Part shown: in pieces, positions 1-7,944 of the stretch | Layout: each line of letters opens with the position of its first letter | How positions within the stretch are numbered: position 1 is the first letter of the stretch | NCBI GenBank assembly: GCA_903848645.1 | Contig: CAINGU010000078.1 | Span: forward strand, 110,417 to 174,416 | Length of the DNA: 64,000 bases | From: an uncultured cyanobacterium | Lineage (GTDB): Bacteria > Cyanobacteriota > Cyanobacteriia > Cyanobacteriales > Nostocaceae | Direction: 5' to 3' | Notes under the pieces: model-generated | What the model was told of the DNA's origin: nothing | The model's database searches: none | The model's input: only the letters and a program-made list of their open reading frames with translations | Program-made: the position numbers and the translations under genes

Positions 1-1224
1 CATCAACTGCGAGTAAATGTAGCAGCTAGTTTTCCCAATAATTCTGAAAATGCCGAAGATGATCGCATTGATTTAGAGTGGTTTAGTCCTAATGGTAAAT
101 TAATGTGGTCAACTTTTTCGCAAATATTAGATATTCCTATTCATACTAATCATACAGGTGAAACTGTGCGAATAGAGGGCATGGGAGGATGGGGAGAATC
201 TGCACAGTTATTGAGACAAGTTACGAAAAGAATAGAAAAAGGAAGACAGGTTTTAGGATATTTACGAGTCAGTCATCCTTGGTTTGAGGTGACAAAACCT
301 AGCCGAGAATTAATTTTTGATTTGGCTTTAGGAATTAGTTTAATGATATTGTCAGTAGCGGCTAGTGGTTGGTTTTTATCGGGAAAAGCCATGAAACCTG
401 TGGGGGAATCTTACCAACGCTTAAAACAATTTACCGCTGATGCTTCCCATGAATTAAGAAGTCCCATTGCTTTAATTCAAACTAATGTCCAAATTGCTTT
501 GGCTGATTTAGATTTAGTCGCAGAAGAAAAAAATACAGTTCAATATAAACAACAATTAAAAGTAGTAGAACGACTTACCCAAAGATTAGGAAAGTTAGTT
601 AATGATTTACTATTTTTAGCTAGACAAGATAGTGGAATTAGCAAGGATTTATTTTCATCTTGTCCTTTGGATGCTTTATTAATGGAAGTTGTCGAAGAAC
701 AACAATTTGTAGCTAGGGAAAAACAAATTCATCTAGTTTTGAATTTAGTTGATTCTCCCTTAACGGAAGTTAATCCCGAATTACTAGAAAACTGGTTTAC
801 TCTCATGGGAAATTGGGAGCAATTAGTCAGATTGTTTACAAATTTAATTGGCAATGCTTTGCAATATACTCCCGCAGAAGGGGTAATCAAAGTGGAGTTA
901 GCAAGAATAGAGGGTATAAATCGAGTTACAGGAATACGTTACACAAATTCTCATTTACAAATTAAAGTCAGTGATACCGGAATTGGTATTCCCACGGACG
1001 CGCTACCAAAATTATTTGACCGCTTTTATCGAGTTGATCCAGCACGGACTCATAGAACTGGAAAAACGGCTACAGCCATAACTAATGGTTCAGGATTAGG
1101 ATTAGCGATCGCTCAAGCCATTATCGAACATCATCAAGGACAAATTCAAGTAGCCAGCACTTTGGGTGAAGGTACAACTTTCACTATCACTCTACCTCTA
1201 AAGCCGCCAACCTCTGACGGATAA
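1..1224 (+). CDS. Sensor histidine kinase, 5' end outside window (RppB/NrsS-like)
   Basis: Membrane sensor kinase of a two-component system. The frame is open from base 1, so the true start lies left of the window; 407 codons are visible. A short extracytoplasmic part is followed by one membrane segment (about bases 313-390), then a HisKA domain with the H-box ASHELRSPI (phospho-accepting His codon 448-450) and a HATPase domain with an N-box (NLIGNALQYTP), DTGIGIP and GSGLGLAIA. The sensor portion resembles cyanobacterial RppB/NrsS kinases from memory; the partner regulator would then lie just upstream, outside the window. The kinase call is firm; the RppB label is an inference. Confidence 0.85.
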   Translation, partial: HQLRVNVAASFPNNSENAEDDRIDLEWFSPNGKLMWSTFSQILDIPIHTNHTGETVRIEGMGGWGESAQLLRQVTKRIEKGRQVLGYLRVSHPWFEVTKPSRELIFDLALGISLMILSVAASGWFLSGKAMKPVGESYQRLKQFTADASHELRSPIALIQTNVQIALADLDLVAEEKNTVQYKQQLKVVERLTQRLGKLVNDLLFLARQDSGISKDLFSSCPLDALLMEVVEEQQFVAREKQIHLVLNLVDSPLTEVNPELLENWFTLMGNWEQLVRLFTNLIGNALQYTPAEGVIKVELARIEGINRVTGIRYTNSHLQIKVSDTGIGIPTDALPKLFDRFYRVDPARTHRTGKTATAITNGSGLGLAIAQAIIEHHQGQIQVASTLGEGTTFTITLPLKPPTSDG

Positions 1225-1246
1225 CAGGAGTCAGAAGAAAATCACC

Positions 1247-1285
1247 CACTGACAACTGACAAATGACCAATGACTAATGACCAAT
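1247..1285. repeat. Short tandem heptamer-like repeats (STRR type)
   Basis: The spacer after the kinase gene carries degenerate copies of ACTGACA and AATGACC/ACTAATG units in a row. Such short tandemly repeated sequences are common in Nostocales intergenic DNA. No gene is seen here. Confidence 0.6.
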
Positions 1286-1367
1286 TTATCTGATTTTGTT
1301 AAGCTATCTGATAGTGTAACGTAGCATTAGCTATAAGATGCCAATATTCAAACTAGGAGGTAGTAGT

Positions 1368-2237
1368 GTGTCAAAACACATTCAGTTAATTTCTCTGTTA
1401 GTTGCCTGTAGTTTATGGAGTTTGCCAAAAGCTGCTCATGCTCAGGCATTTATCCCGCATACAGTGCAAATTGATAACACACAGTTAGAGAAGCAGGGCT
1501 TAAACTTTGCACAGGAAGCGGCTCAGTTAGCTCAGTTTCAGCAGATTGAACCGGCTTTAGTCAGAGCGCTACAGGCCACAAAACTAGCTCCACAGAATGA
1601 TAAAGTCTGGTGGTTATTGGGGAGTTTGTATTTACAAAATAAAGAATTTGATGAAGCTGTTACCTCCTTGAACAAAGCCCAAACTCTTAACCCCAAAAAT
1701 CCTGAAGTTTTGTTTGCATTGGGTTCAGCTAAATTTCAAAAAAAAGATTACCAAGCATCTATCAGCCATTACCAAGCGGGTTTGAAGTTAAAACCCAATT
1801 ATTCCGGAGGGTTGTTTGATTTAGGCAATGCTTATTATATGTTAAAGAAATTCCCCGATGCGATCGCTCAATTCAATTTAGCTGTCAACCAAGATAAAAA
1901 GTTTTGGCCAGCAATTAACAATATTGGCTTAATTAAATACGAACAGGGCGATGTTCGAGGAGCAATTCAGGAATGGCAAACAGCAGTCAAAATTGATCAA
2001 AAAGCCGCAGAACCTTTATTAGCTTTAGCCGTAGCTTCCTATAAAAAAGGCAATCCTCAACAAAGTTTGCAAATGGGAGTATCTGCACTTCGCATAGATT
2101 ACCGTTACGGCGATTTAGATTTTCTCAAAGAGAATCTTTGGGGTGAACGCTTGCTTTCAGACACCCGAAAATTCTTAGAATTGCCAGAAATTAAATTAGC
2201 ATTACAGCAACAGGAGAAAACATCAACACCCCAATAG
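1368..2237 (+). CDS. Secreted tetratricopeptide-repeat protein
   Basis: Exported TPR scaffold protein of unknown partner. The GTG at 1368 is preferred over an in-frame ATG at 1338 because AGGAGG (1355-1360) sits seven bases before it and the protein then begins with a standard signal peptide ending AAHA-QA. About four to five TPR units follow, for example the stretch NKEFDEAVTSLNKAQTLNPK, and fill most of the mature chain; the last roughly 50 residues are not TPR-like. The gene stands alone between a kinase and a convergent response regulator. TPR proteins of this kind often assist complex assembly in the periplasm or thylakoid lumen, but nothing here shows which one. Confidence 0.8.
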   Translation: MSKHIQLISLLVACSLWSLPKAAHAQAFIPHTVQIDNTQLEKQGLNFAQEAAQLAQFQQIEPALVRALQATKLAPQNDKVWWLLGSLYLQNKEFDEAVTSLNKAQTLNPKNPEVLFALGSAKFQKKDYQASISHYQAGLKLKPNYSGGLFDLGNAYYMLKKFPDAIAQFNLAVNQDKKFWPAINNIGLIKYEQGDVRGAIQEWQTAVKIDQKAAEPLLALAVASYKKGNPQQSLQMGVSALRIDYRYGDLDFLKENLWGERLLSDTRKFLELPEIKLALQQQEKTSTPQ

Positions 2238-2318
2238 GGAATTTTAGATTTTAGATTTTAGATTGAATTTCCTTTAATCCAAAATCCAAAATTCAAAATC
2301 CAAAATTGAATTTCCCAA
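2238..2318. repeat. AT-rich inverted short-repeat cluster
   Basis: Several TTTTAGA units are followed by several AATCCAAA/AATTCAAA units, giving an AT-rich foldback between two convergent genes. Similar heptamer clusters occur at 24930-24960 and 25075-25105. It may act as a transcription stop, but no GC-rich stem is present. Confidence 0.5.
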
Positions 2319-2726
2319 CTACTCCTGGGGTAAAAGAGCCATAATTTGCTCAATAAACAGTTGATGATCAACTACAGGCTTAGAAATATAACCATCAGCA
2401 CCGCTTTGTTTCAAAAAATTCTCCCGATCCCCTTCCATAGCGTGTGCTGTCACTAAAATGATCGGTAAGTTGGCTGTTTCTGGGTCAGATTTTAACATTT
2501 GTGTAATTTTGATACCATCAACGGACTTACCTTGGTATACACTACGTGATAGAGACACATCCATTAAAATCAGGTCAATTTCATGAGCCTGGGCAATTTT
2601 CATGACCTCTTCCACATTTTCCGTGTGTTTTACCCCCAAGCCGCCGCGTTTAGTCAGAATTTTCGAAAAAACGCGAGCATTAATTAAATCATCTTCAACA
2701 ATTAGAACAGTTAGAACGGTTTTCAT
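2319..2726 (-). CDS. Single-domain response regulator (CheY-like)
   Basis: A 135-residue stand-alone receiver domain. The acidic pocket EDD (11-13), the phospho-acceptor Asp56 in LILMDVSLS, Thr93 in LVTAHA and the conserved Lys116 in ISKP are all present, so it should be phosphorylated. It has no output domain and probably acts by protein contact or as a relay in a phosphorelay, as with DivK/CheY-type cyanobacterial regulators. No kinase is adjacent on the same strand; its promoter region faces the topoisomerase gene. Confidence 0.85.
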   Translation of the reverse strand: MKTVLTVLIVEDDLINARVFSKILTKRGGLGVKHTENVEEVMKIAQAHEIDLILMDVSLSRSVYQGKSVDGIKITQMLKSDPETANLPIILVTAHAMEGDRENFLKQSGADGYISKPVVDHQLFIEQIMALLPQE

Positions 2727-2941
2727 GAGACTTTATACTAATAGGGTTAACACCAAGCAAATGTTTGTTGTATTTTTTAATAATCTATAAGCTTAGATCA
2801 CATCAAGGATAATACTACTGCTTTTTATCTTCATGAGTATCAAGATTATGTGAGTATTTCTATTTAATCCGTTATGCTGTGATTGCGGAGCGTGTTATCT
2901 TCTAGCGGCTGTTGTGTAGTCAAAATTCAGGGAAAAACCTC

Positions 2942-5464
2942 ATGGCAAAACAGTTAAACCTTCTCTCTAAGGGACAGGTCATCACCACCGCCCTACACAC
3001 CGAAATGCAACGGTCATACCTAGAATATGCCATGAGTGTGATTGTGGGGCGAGCCTTACCAGATGTCCGGGACGGCTTAAAACCAGTGCATCGGCGCATC
3101 TTATATGCCATGCACGAACTGGGTTTAACACCAGATCGACCTTACCGAAAATGCGCCCGTGTGGTGGGAGACGTTCTCGGTAAATATCATCCTCACGGTG
3201 ATCAATCAGTTTATGATGCGTTAGTTCGATTAGTCCAAGACTTTTCTAGCCGTTATCCCTTGTTGGGGGGACATGGTAACTTTGGTAGCGTTGATAATGA
3301 CCCACCGGCAGCAATGCGTTACACGGAAACCCGTCTTGCACCTGTGGGACATGAAGGAATGTTGGCGGAAATTGCCGAAGAGACTGTGGATTTTACTGGC
3401 AATTTCGACAATTCTCAACAAGAACCAACGGTACTACCTGCTCAATTACCATTTTTGTTGCTAAATGGTTGTGCGGGAATTGCTGTAGGGATGGCTACAA
3501 ACATTCCCCCACACAATTTGGGAGAAATCGTTGATGGCTTAATTGCCTTAATTGACAACCCAGATTTAACGGATGAAAAATTATTTCAATTAATTCCCGG
3601 TCCCGATTTTCCTACTGGTGGGGAAATTGTTGATCATGGCGGCATCAGAGAGGCTTATACCACTGGTAAAGGGGGGATTCTCCTGCGCGGTATAGTCACC
3701 ATGGAAGAAATTCCTGCCACCAGGGGAACTAAACGCCGCACAGCATTAATAGTCACAGAACTGCCCTTTCAAGTTAACAAGGCAGCTTGGATTGAAAAAA
3801 TCGCCGATTTAGTCAATCAAGGTCGTTTACACGGAATTTCTGATATTCGAGATGAAAGTGATCGGGAGGGAATGCGCGTAGTTATTGAACTCAAACGCGA
3901 TACCAATCCCCAAGAACTGCTCCAGAATTTGTATCACCAAACCGCTTTACAAACTACCTTTGGTGCGATTCTTTTAGCTATAGTTGATGGCCAACCTCGC
4001 CAATTAAGCTTACGACAACTATTAGAGGAATTTCTCAAGTTCCGAGAACATACCCTTAACCGTCGCTACAGTTATGAATTAGGAAAAGCTGAAAATCGGG
4101 TAAATATTCTCGCAGGATTGCTAAAAGCCTTATCAAGTTTGGATGATGTCATTGCTATTTTACGGCAAGCTCCCGATGGCAGTACCGCCAAGATGACACT
4201 TTGTAGCCAGCTAGATTTAACTGATGTCCAAGCAGATGCCATTCTGTCTATGCCATTACGTCGTCTCACTGGTTTAGAACAGCAAAACTTACAACAGGAA
4301 TTTGACCAACTTAACCAGGAAATTACCCTATTGCGGACATTGCTGGAAGACAGACGGGAATTACTCAAAGCCTTGAAAAAAGATTTGCGAACTCTCAAAC
4401 GTAAATACAATGATCCTCGACGCACGAAAATAGTTCACACCAAAGAAAAACCAGTTTCCGAAGATCAAGGTAAAGCCAAACAACCAAAAGCAGCAGCCAC
4501 AGAAGATAATTCCCCAGCGAAAATTCCCACTCCTAAACCGGAACAACCCGCAGAGGAAACTATTTTAGAAGTTACTCACCGGGGTTATGTGCGGCGGATT
4601 TCCCCCAACGGTAAAAAAACAAAAGGGGAAAACGGACTGCTGGATCATGATTTCTTGATCCAAACTGCATTAACTAATACCCACAAAGACCTGTTAATCC
4701 TCACCAGCGGTGGTAAAGTCTACCCCATTACCGTGGGAGATATTCCCCTCACTACTGGACGTTCAGCACGAGGAACGCCATTGATTACGATGCTTACCAG
4801 TACCGCCCAAGGTAACACAGAAGGTATCATTACCCGGTTCTTGCTGCCAGAAAAACCCGAAACGTCGGAAATGGTTTTGTTAACTAAGGAAGGACGGATT
4901 AAACGCCTGTCTTTATCAGAATTTGTGAATCTCTCACGCAGAGGAATTACTATTTTGAAGCTGAAAGATAATGACGAATTAGCCTTTACTCAATTGATGA
5001 CTAGCGGAGAAAATTTAATTTTAGCGAGTTCTAGCGGTCGTCTACTAAGGTTTCCCGTTAATGATGAACAACTACCCCTCATGGGTCGGGCTGCAATGGG
5101 GTTACAAGCTTTCCGCCTTTTGAAAAATCAGCAGATGGTTGGTTGTGTCAATGTCAGCAAAGATCACCAATTATTGTTAGTGACTGAAGAGGGATATGGC
5201 AAAATTATGCCAGCAAATCAGTTGAGGGCGGCTAGTCGGGGGGATTTAGGGGTACAACTTGTGAAATTTCATAATAAAACCGACAATTTAGCGGCTATGG
5301 TAGCAGCAAAACCAGGTTCGGAGGTCGCTTTACTGACAAATAAGGAGCGAGTTATCCGCGTATCGGTAGATGCAGTTCCTAATCTCAACAAAGATAGTAA
5401 GGGTGAAAGTATCTGTCAACTCAACAGGGATGAGAGGGTTATCAGTGTGGTGGAGGTGGAGTAG
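2942..5464 (+). CDS. gyrA: Type IIA topoisomerase subunit A (GyrA/ParC paralog)
   Basis: DNA breakage-reunion subunit that partners with GyrB to change supercoiling or decatenate DNA. ATG 2942 begins MAKQLNLL; an in-frame TTG at 2912 is less likely. The winged-helix core carries the catalytic Tyr127 in [10 protein letters not shown] charged Lys/Pro-rich linker (about 500-540) precedes the beta-pinwheel C-terminal domain. I see no QRRGGKG GyrA-box at the start of that domain; the matching place reads [10 protein letters not shown]. The residue at the quinolone Ser83 position is Gln ([10 protein letters not shown]). Cyanobacteria carry two GyrA-like proteins, and this looks like the second, ParC-like one, usually still annotated gyrA. 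Confidence 0.88.
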   Translation: MAKQLNLLSKGQVITTALHTEMQRSYLEYAMSVIVGRALPDVRDGLKPVHRRILYAMHELGLTPDRPYRKCARVVGDVLGKYHPHGDQSVYDALVRLVQDFSSRYPLLGGHGNFGSVDNDPPAAMRYTETRLAPVGHEGMLAEIAEETVDFTGNFDNSQQEPTVLPAQLPFLLLNGCAGIAVGMATNIPPHNLGEIVDGLIALIDNPDLTDEKLFQLIPGPDFPTGGEIVDHGGIREAYTTGKGGILLRGIVTMEEIPATRGTKRRTALIVTELPFQVNKAAWIEKIADLVNQGRLHGISDIRDESDREGMRVVIELKRDTNPQELLQNLYHQTALQTTFGAILLAIVDGQPRQLSLRQLLEEFLKFREHTLNRRYSYELGKAENRVNILAGLLKALSSLDDVIAILRQAPDGSTAKMTLCSQLDLTDVQADAILSMPLRRLTGLEQQNLQQEFDQLNQEITLLRTLLEDRRELLKALKKDLRTLKRKYNDPRRTKIVHTKEKPVSEDQGKAKQPKAAATEDNSPAKIPTPKPEQPAEETILEVTHRGYVRRISPNGKKTKGENGLLDHDFLIQTALTNTHKDLLILTSGGKVYPITVGDIPLTTGRSARGTPLITMLTSTAQGNTEGIITRFLLPEKPETSEMVLLTKEGRIKRLSLSEFVNLSRRGITILKLKDNDELAFTQLMTSGENLILASSSGRLLRFPVNDEQLPLMGRAAMGLQAFRLLKNQQMVGCVNVSKDHQLLLVTEEGYGKIMPANQLRAASRGDLGVQLVKFHNKTDNLAAMVAAKPGSEVALLTNKERVIRVSVDAVPNLNKDSKGESICQLNRDERVISVVEVE

Positions 5465-5476
5465 GGTTTTTGATAC

Positions 5477-5505
5477 TCCCCGTGTCTTTAGATACGGGGA
5501 TTTTT
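5477..5505 (+). terminator. Intrinsic terminator after the topoisomerase gene
   Basis: Stem TCCCCGTGTC (5477-5486), four-base loop TTTA, stem GATACGGGGA (5491-5500, one G-U pair) and TTTTT directly after. It lies 12 bases past the stop codon. This is a textbook rho-independent terminator. Confidence 0.88.
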
Positions 5506-5552
5506 AAGACCAAATCAATCATTTTAACGGCAATGTCAGTAATAATTTTTAT

Positions 5553-6353
5553 TTACTCTCTTCTTCCTTGTTCTTTTAATAATATATCCATCCATTCTCG
5601 ATCTTCCGCTAACAAGTCTGGTACAGGAGGAATATGATAATCTAAAGTTAAATCAAATGCAGCTTGTTCATATATTTCTAAGAACAAATTCTGTAAATTC
5701 AACTCTATTTCCTCCTCTCCTTTTTGTAGAGGTATGGGAAAATTAGGTATAGTTTGTTTGACGGAAAATGCAAATAATTGAGCCGATGGAAACCGATAGG
5801 ATCTCACAATTAAAATGCGATAATCTGTATCAGAAACTCTGGTGACAATTGGCATTTTTTCCCCAGTTCTAATTAAGTCAATTTCTACTAAATTAGTATC
5901 ACTTTGCAATATTTTCTCCCGTTTATCTAAATAGGATTTTCTACCTTCTTTAGTTTTTTTATTAGTAGGAGAAAGTATCTCAATTATAGTGACTACTTTA
6001 CCTGTAGAAACTTCTCTAATTTCTAAATATCCTTCTTTAATTTCTAAAGGTAATGGTAAAGTGACAGTAATCGCCTTATTTTCTGTTTCTGTGGATAAAG
6101 TTGCTATTGCAGTTTTATGAATATTTGGTTTTTGTGCTTGTTTAACTGATAAAATTGCTACATCAGGAATACCAATTAATAAAGAATCTTCAGTATCAAG
6201 TCTATAGGTACGTTTTTCTATAGCTACTCGATATTGAGGACGCAAAGTAGGAGAGATAGCAATAGCGATCGCTGTAATTAATCTATGATGTACTTCTGAC
6301 CATAAATCAGGATTTTCTAAGTAGGGATTCATCCCTGGAAATGGTGAACTCAT
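5553..6353 (-). CDS. DUF4058 family protein
   Basis: A 266-residue cytosolic protein of the DUF4058 family, recognised by the N-terminus FPGMNPYLENPDLWSEVHHR and the central motif REVSTGKVVTIIEILSPTNK. The core ending in an (E)xLSPxNK-like motif resembles the PD-(D/E)xK nuclease-like fold of Uma2 proteins; catalytic activity is not established. The family is very common and multicopy in filamentous cyanobacteria and almost absent elsewhere. It is convergent with the topoisomerase gene and has no obvious operon partner. HIP1 is present near its 5' end. Confidence 0.82.
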   Translation of the reverse strand: MSSPFPGMNPYLENPDLWSEVHHRLITAIAIAISPTLRPQYRVAIEKRTYRLDTEDSLLIGIPDVAILSVKQAQKPNIHKTAIATLSTETENKAITVTLPLPLEIKEGYLEIREVSTGKVVTIIEILSPTNKKTKEGRKSYLDKREKILQSDTNLVEIDLIRTGEKMPIVTRVSDTDYRILIVRSYRFPSAQLFAFSVKQTIPNFPIPLQKGEEEIELNLQNLFLEIYEQAAFDLTLDYHIPPVPDLLAEDREWMDILLKEQGRRE

Positions 6354-6415
6354 AAATTTATCACTACAATATTCTAGGAGTTACCATTTTAGTATAGCAT
6401 TTATCCAGGTTGTGC

Positions 6416-6946
6416 TTAAGGAGTTCTGGGCATTTGAAAATTATTAAGTTGACAAATAGTATCTGGATTGACTCTATTTTTTACCGCTTCTGATCTAGCA
6501 TTAATGCAGCTAGTAATGATGTTAGCATTTGCTCTGATTACTTCTCTTTTATTCTCATTGTTTTGTCTAATATTTTCTAAATCACTTTGATTTGTACAGG
6601 GATTAGTATTAAATGTAGTTAAAAGTTGATAACTATTTTGATCACCATTATTGATATAGCCACTAGAAATAGATAAACCGCATTGACTACCATAGGAACT
6701 ATAGCCACTAAAGCTAGAACTAAAAGCAGAAACACCTTGGTTAATAGTATTTGTGTTTAAGTTAGTATTTAAATTAGATGCAGTTCCAGTATTGGGGGTT
6801 GATGTAGTGTTTGTGTCAGCAGTAGTTCCTGTTGTATTTTCTCCTCCGGCTGCAAAGGCTTCTGATGTGTTTATACTTAACAACAATAGAGAAATATTTA
6901 TGCTTGCTGACAAAAGATGAATGAACAAAAGACACCATCTATTCAT
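6416..6946 (-). CDS. Secreted Asn/Thr/Ser-rich small protein, function unknown
   Basis: 176 residues with an N-terminal hydrophobic signal segment (residues 3-30, ending near AFAA), then a low-complexity Asn/Thr/Ser region (about 33-80) and a C-terminal part with four spaced Cys (SQCG, NPCT, TSCI, TICQ) that could form two disulfides in an oxidising compartment. I do not recognise the family. It lies next to another small exported protein, with the MITE-like element at 6980-7211 between them, so both may be part of a variable secreted-protein locus. The ORF is convincing because of its signal peptide and codon use; the function is open. Confidence 0.6.
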   Translation of the reverse strand: MNRWCLLFIHLLSASINISLLLLSINTSEAFAAGGENTTGTTADTNTTSTPNTGTASNLNTNLNTNTINQGVSAFSSSFSGYSSYGSQCGLSISSGYINNGDQNSYQLLTTFNTNPCTNQSDLENIRQNNENKREVIRANANIITSCINARSEAVKNRVNPDTICQLNNFQMPRTP

Positions 6947-6979
6947 TATTTTTATTGAGTCTATTCTATTGACGCAGGT

Positions 6980-7211
6980 AGGGGTTTAGCAATGCTCATA
7001 GGTGTCAACTTAATCCATAACCCGCCTGGGAATGAATTCCCAGTCTCATAGCAAAAGTCATCTAAACATGACTAAATAACCCAGAAATTTTTGAGTAAAC
7101 TTTAGTTTACTTTGGTTATTAGCCCGGAAATTCATTTCTGGGCGGGTGTGGAAGCAAACAGATAAGGCATTTCTAACTTAAGTTGACACCTATGAGCATT
7201 GCTAAACCCCT
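6980..7211. mobile_element. MITE-like foldback element, 34-bp perfect terminal inverted repeats
   Basis: Bases 6980-7013 and 7178-7211 are exact reverse complements over 34 bp (left end AGGGGTTTAGCAATGCTCAT). The 164-bp interior is itself an imperfect palindrome: CCCGCCTGGGAATGAATTCC near 7022 faces CATTTCTGGGCGGG ending near 7146. There is no ORF inside and no transposase nearby, so it would be a non-autonomous element moved in trans. The flanks show no clear target duplication. It fills most of the 310-bp gap between two small secreted-protein genes. Confidence 0.75.
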
Positions 7212-7256
7212 TGTATTGTAATAAGGAAAAGTGCTGTAAATACTTTTAGACTTTTC

Positions 7257-7772
7257 TTACCACTTCAGGATCGTCCATTGTTGATTACGGGAACTACTAC
7301 AAGGTTTCAAACGGATTGGAGCATAATTGCCTCCTGCGTCAGCCTCTATACAGAAGTTTGTCTTATCCATGATAAGACGACGCAGTGATCTTTGATAAGT
7401 CATCATTTGACCTTGATCACCATTCATACAATTGAACAAAAAGGGTATAGGATTATTGGTAGTTCCATCTACTGTGTTCCAACAAAGATTGTCATTTCCA
7501 CCAAAACGTAAAAGCCTAGATCGATCCTGTTGTGGGTCAGATATAAAAATTTGTTCACGATCAAAGTAACGACTACATTCATACTGTGAAATTTTCCTGT
7601 TCAGATAGCTACTTGAACCGGGACCAGCTACATTCATACATAATCCAGTAGCATCGTTTTTGTATATATCGTTGACGCTATTTCCAGTTTGTGCATGAGC
7701 ATCCTGTGTAGCGTTACTAAGCGCAATTATGGTTGCAATAACTGTATTTCTCAAAACATTCCGCTTTTTCAT
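7257..7772 (-). CDS. Secreted ricin-type beta-trefoil (lectin-like) protein
   Basis: The preferred start is ATG at 7772 (protein MKKRNVLRN), preceded by AGGAACAGG; an upstream in-frame ATG at 7841 would add a non-signal-like 23 residues. A signal peptide ends DAHA-QT. The mature 140 residues look like one beta-trefoil of ricin-B type: repeated blocks with CMNVAG, CWNTVDG and CIEADAG, ending in the diagnostic QQWT near the C-terminus (NQQWTILKW). Such domains bind carbohydrate. It contains seven Cys. No catalytic domain is attached, so it may be a free exported sugar-binding protein. The trefoil call rests on motif spacing only. Confidence 0.6.
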   Translation of the reverse strand: MKKRNVLRNTVIATIIALSNATQDAHAQTGNSVNDIYKNDATGLCMNVAGPGSSSYLNRKISQYECSRYFDREQIFISDPQQDRSRLLRFGGNDNLCWNTVDGTTNNPIPFLFNCMNGDQGQMMTYQRSLRRLIMDKTNFCIEADAGGNYAPIRLKPCSSSRNQQWTILKW

Positions 7773-7944
7773 GATTACCTGTTCCTTTCTTAATGGACTG
7801 ATTTTTGCTTGCCTTAGCTCGTTTGAACTTGAATTCATCATAAAACCGATTGTTTTGGCTTTCAGCTAACAAAGTTGTATAAATACTTAGTAAATATGGT
7901 AGTTTTTAGTTAGGTAGGGTAACTAACTTGTTAGTCAAATCTCT

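Noticed and set aside
7022..7146. Inner palindrome of the MITE considered as a terminator
   Set aside because: The arms are imperfect, with no T-run, and are nested in an element with longer perfect terminal repeats, so a mobile or repeat origin explains it better.
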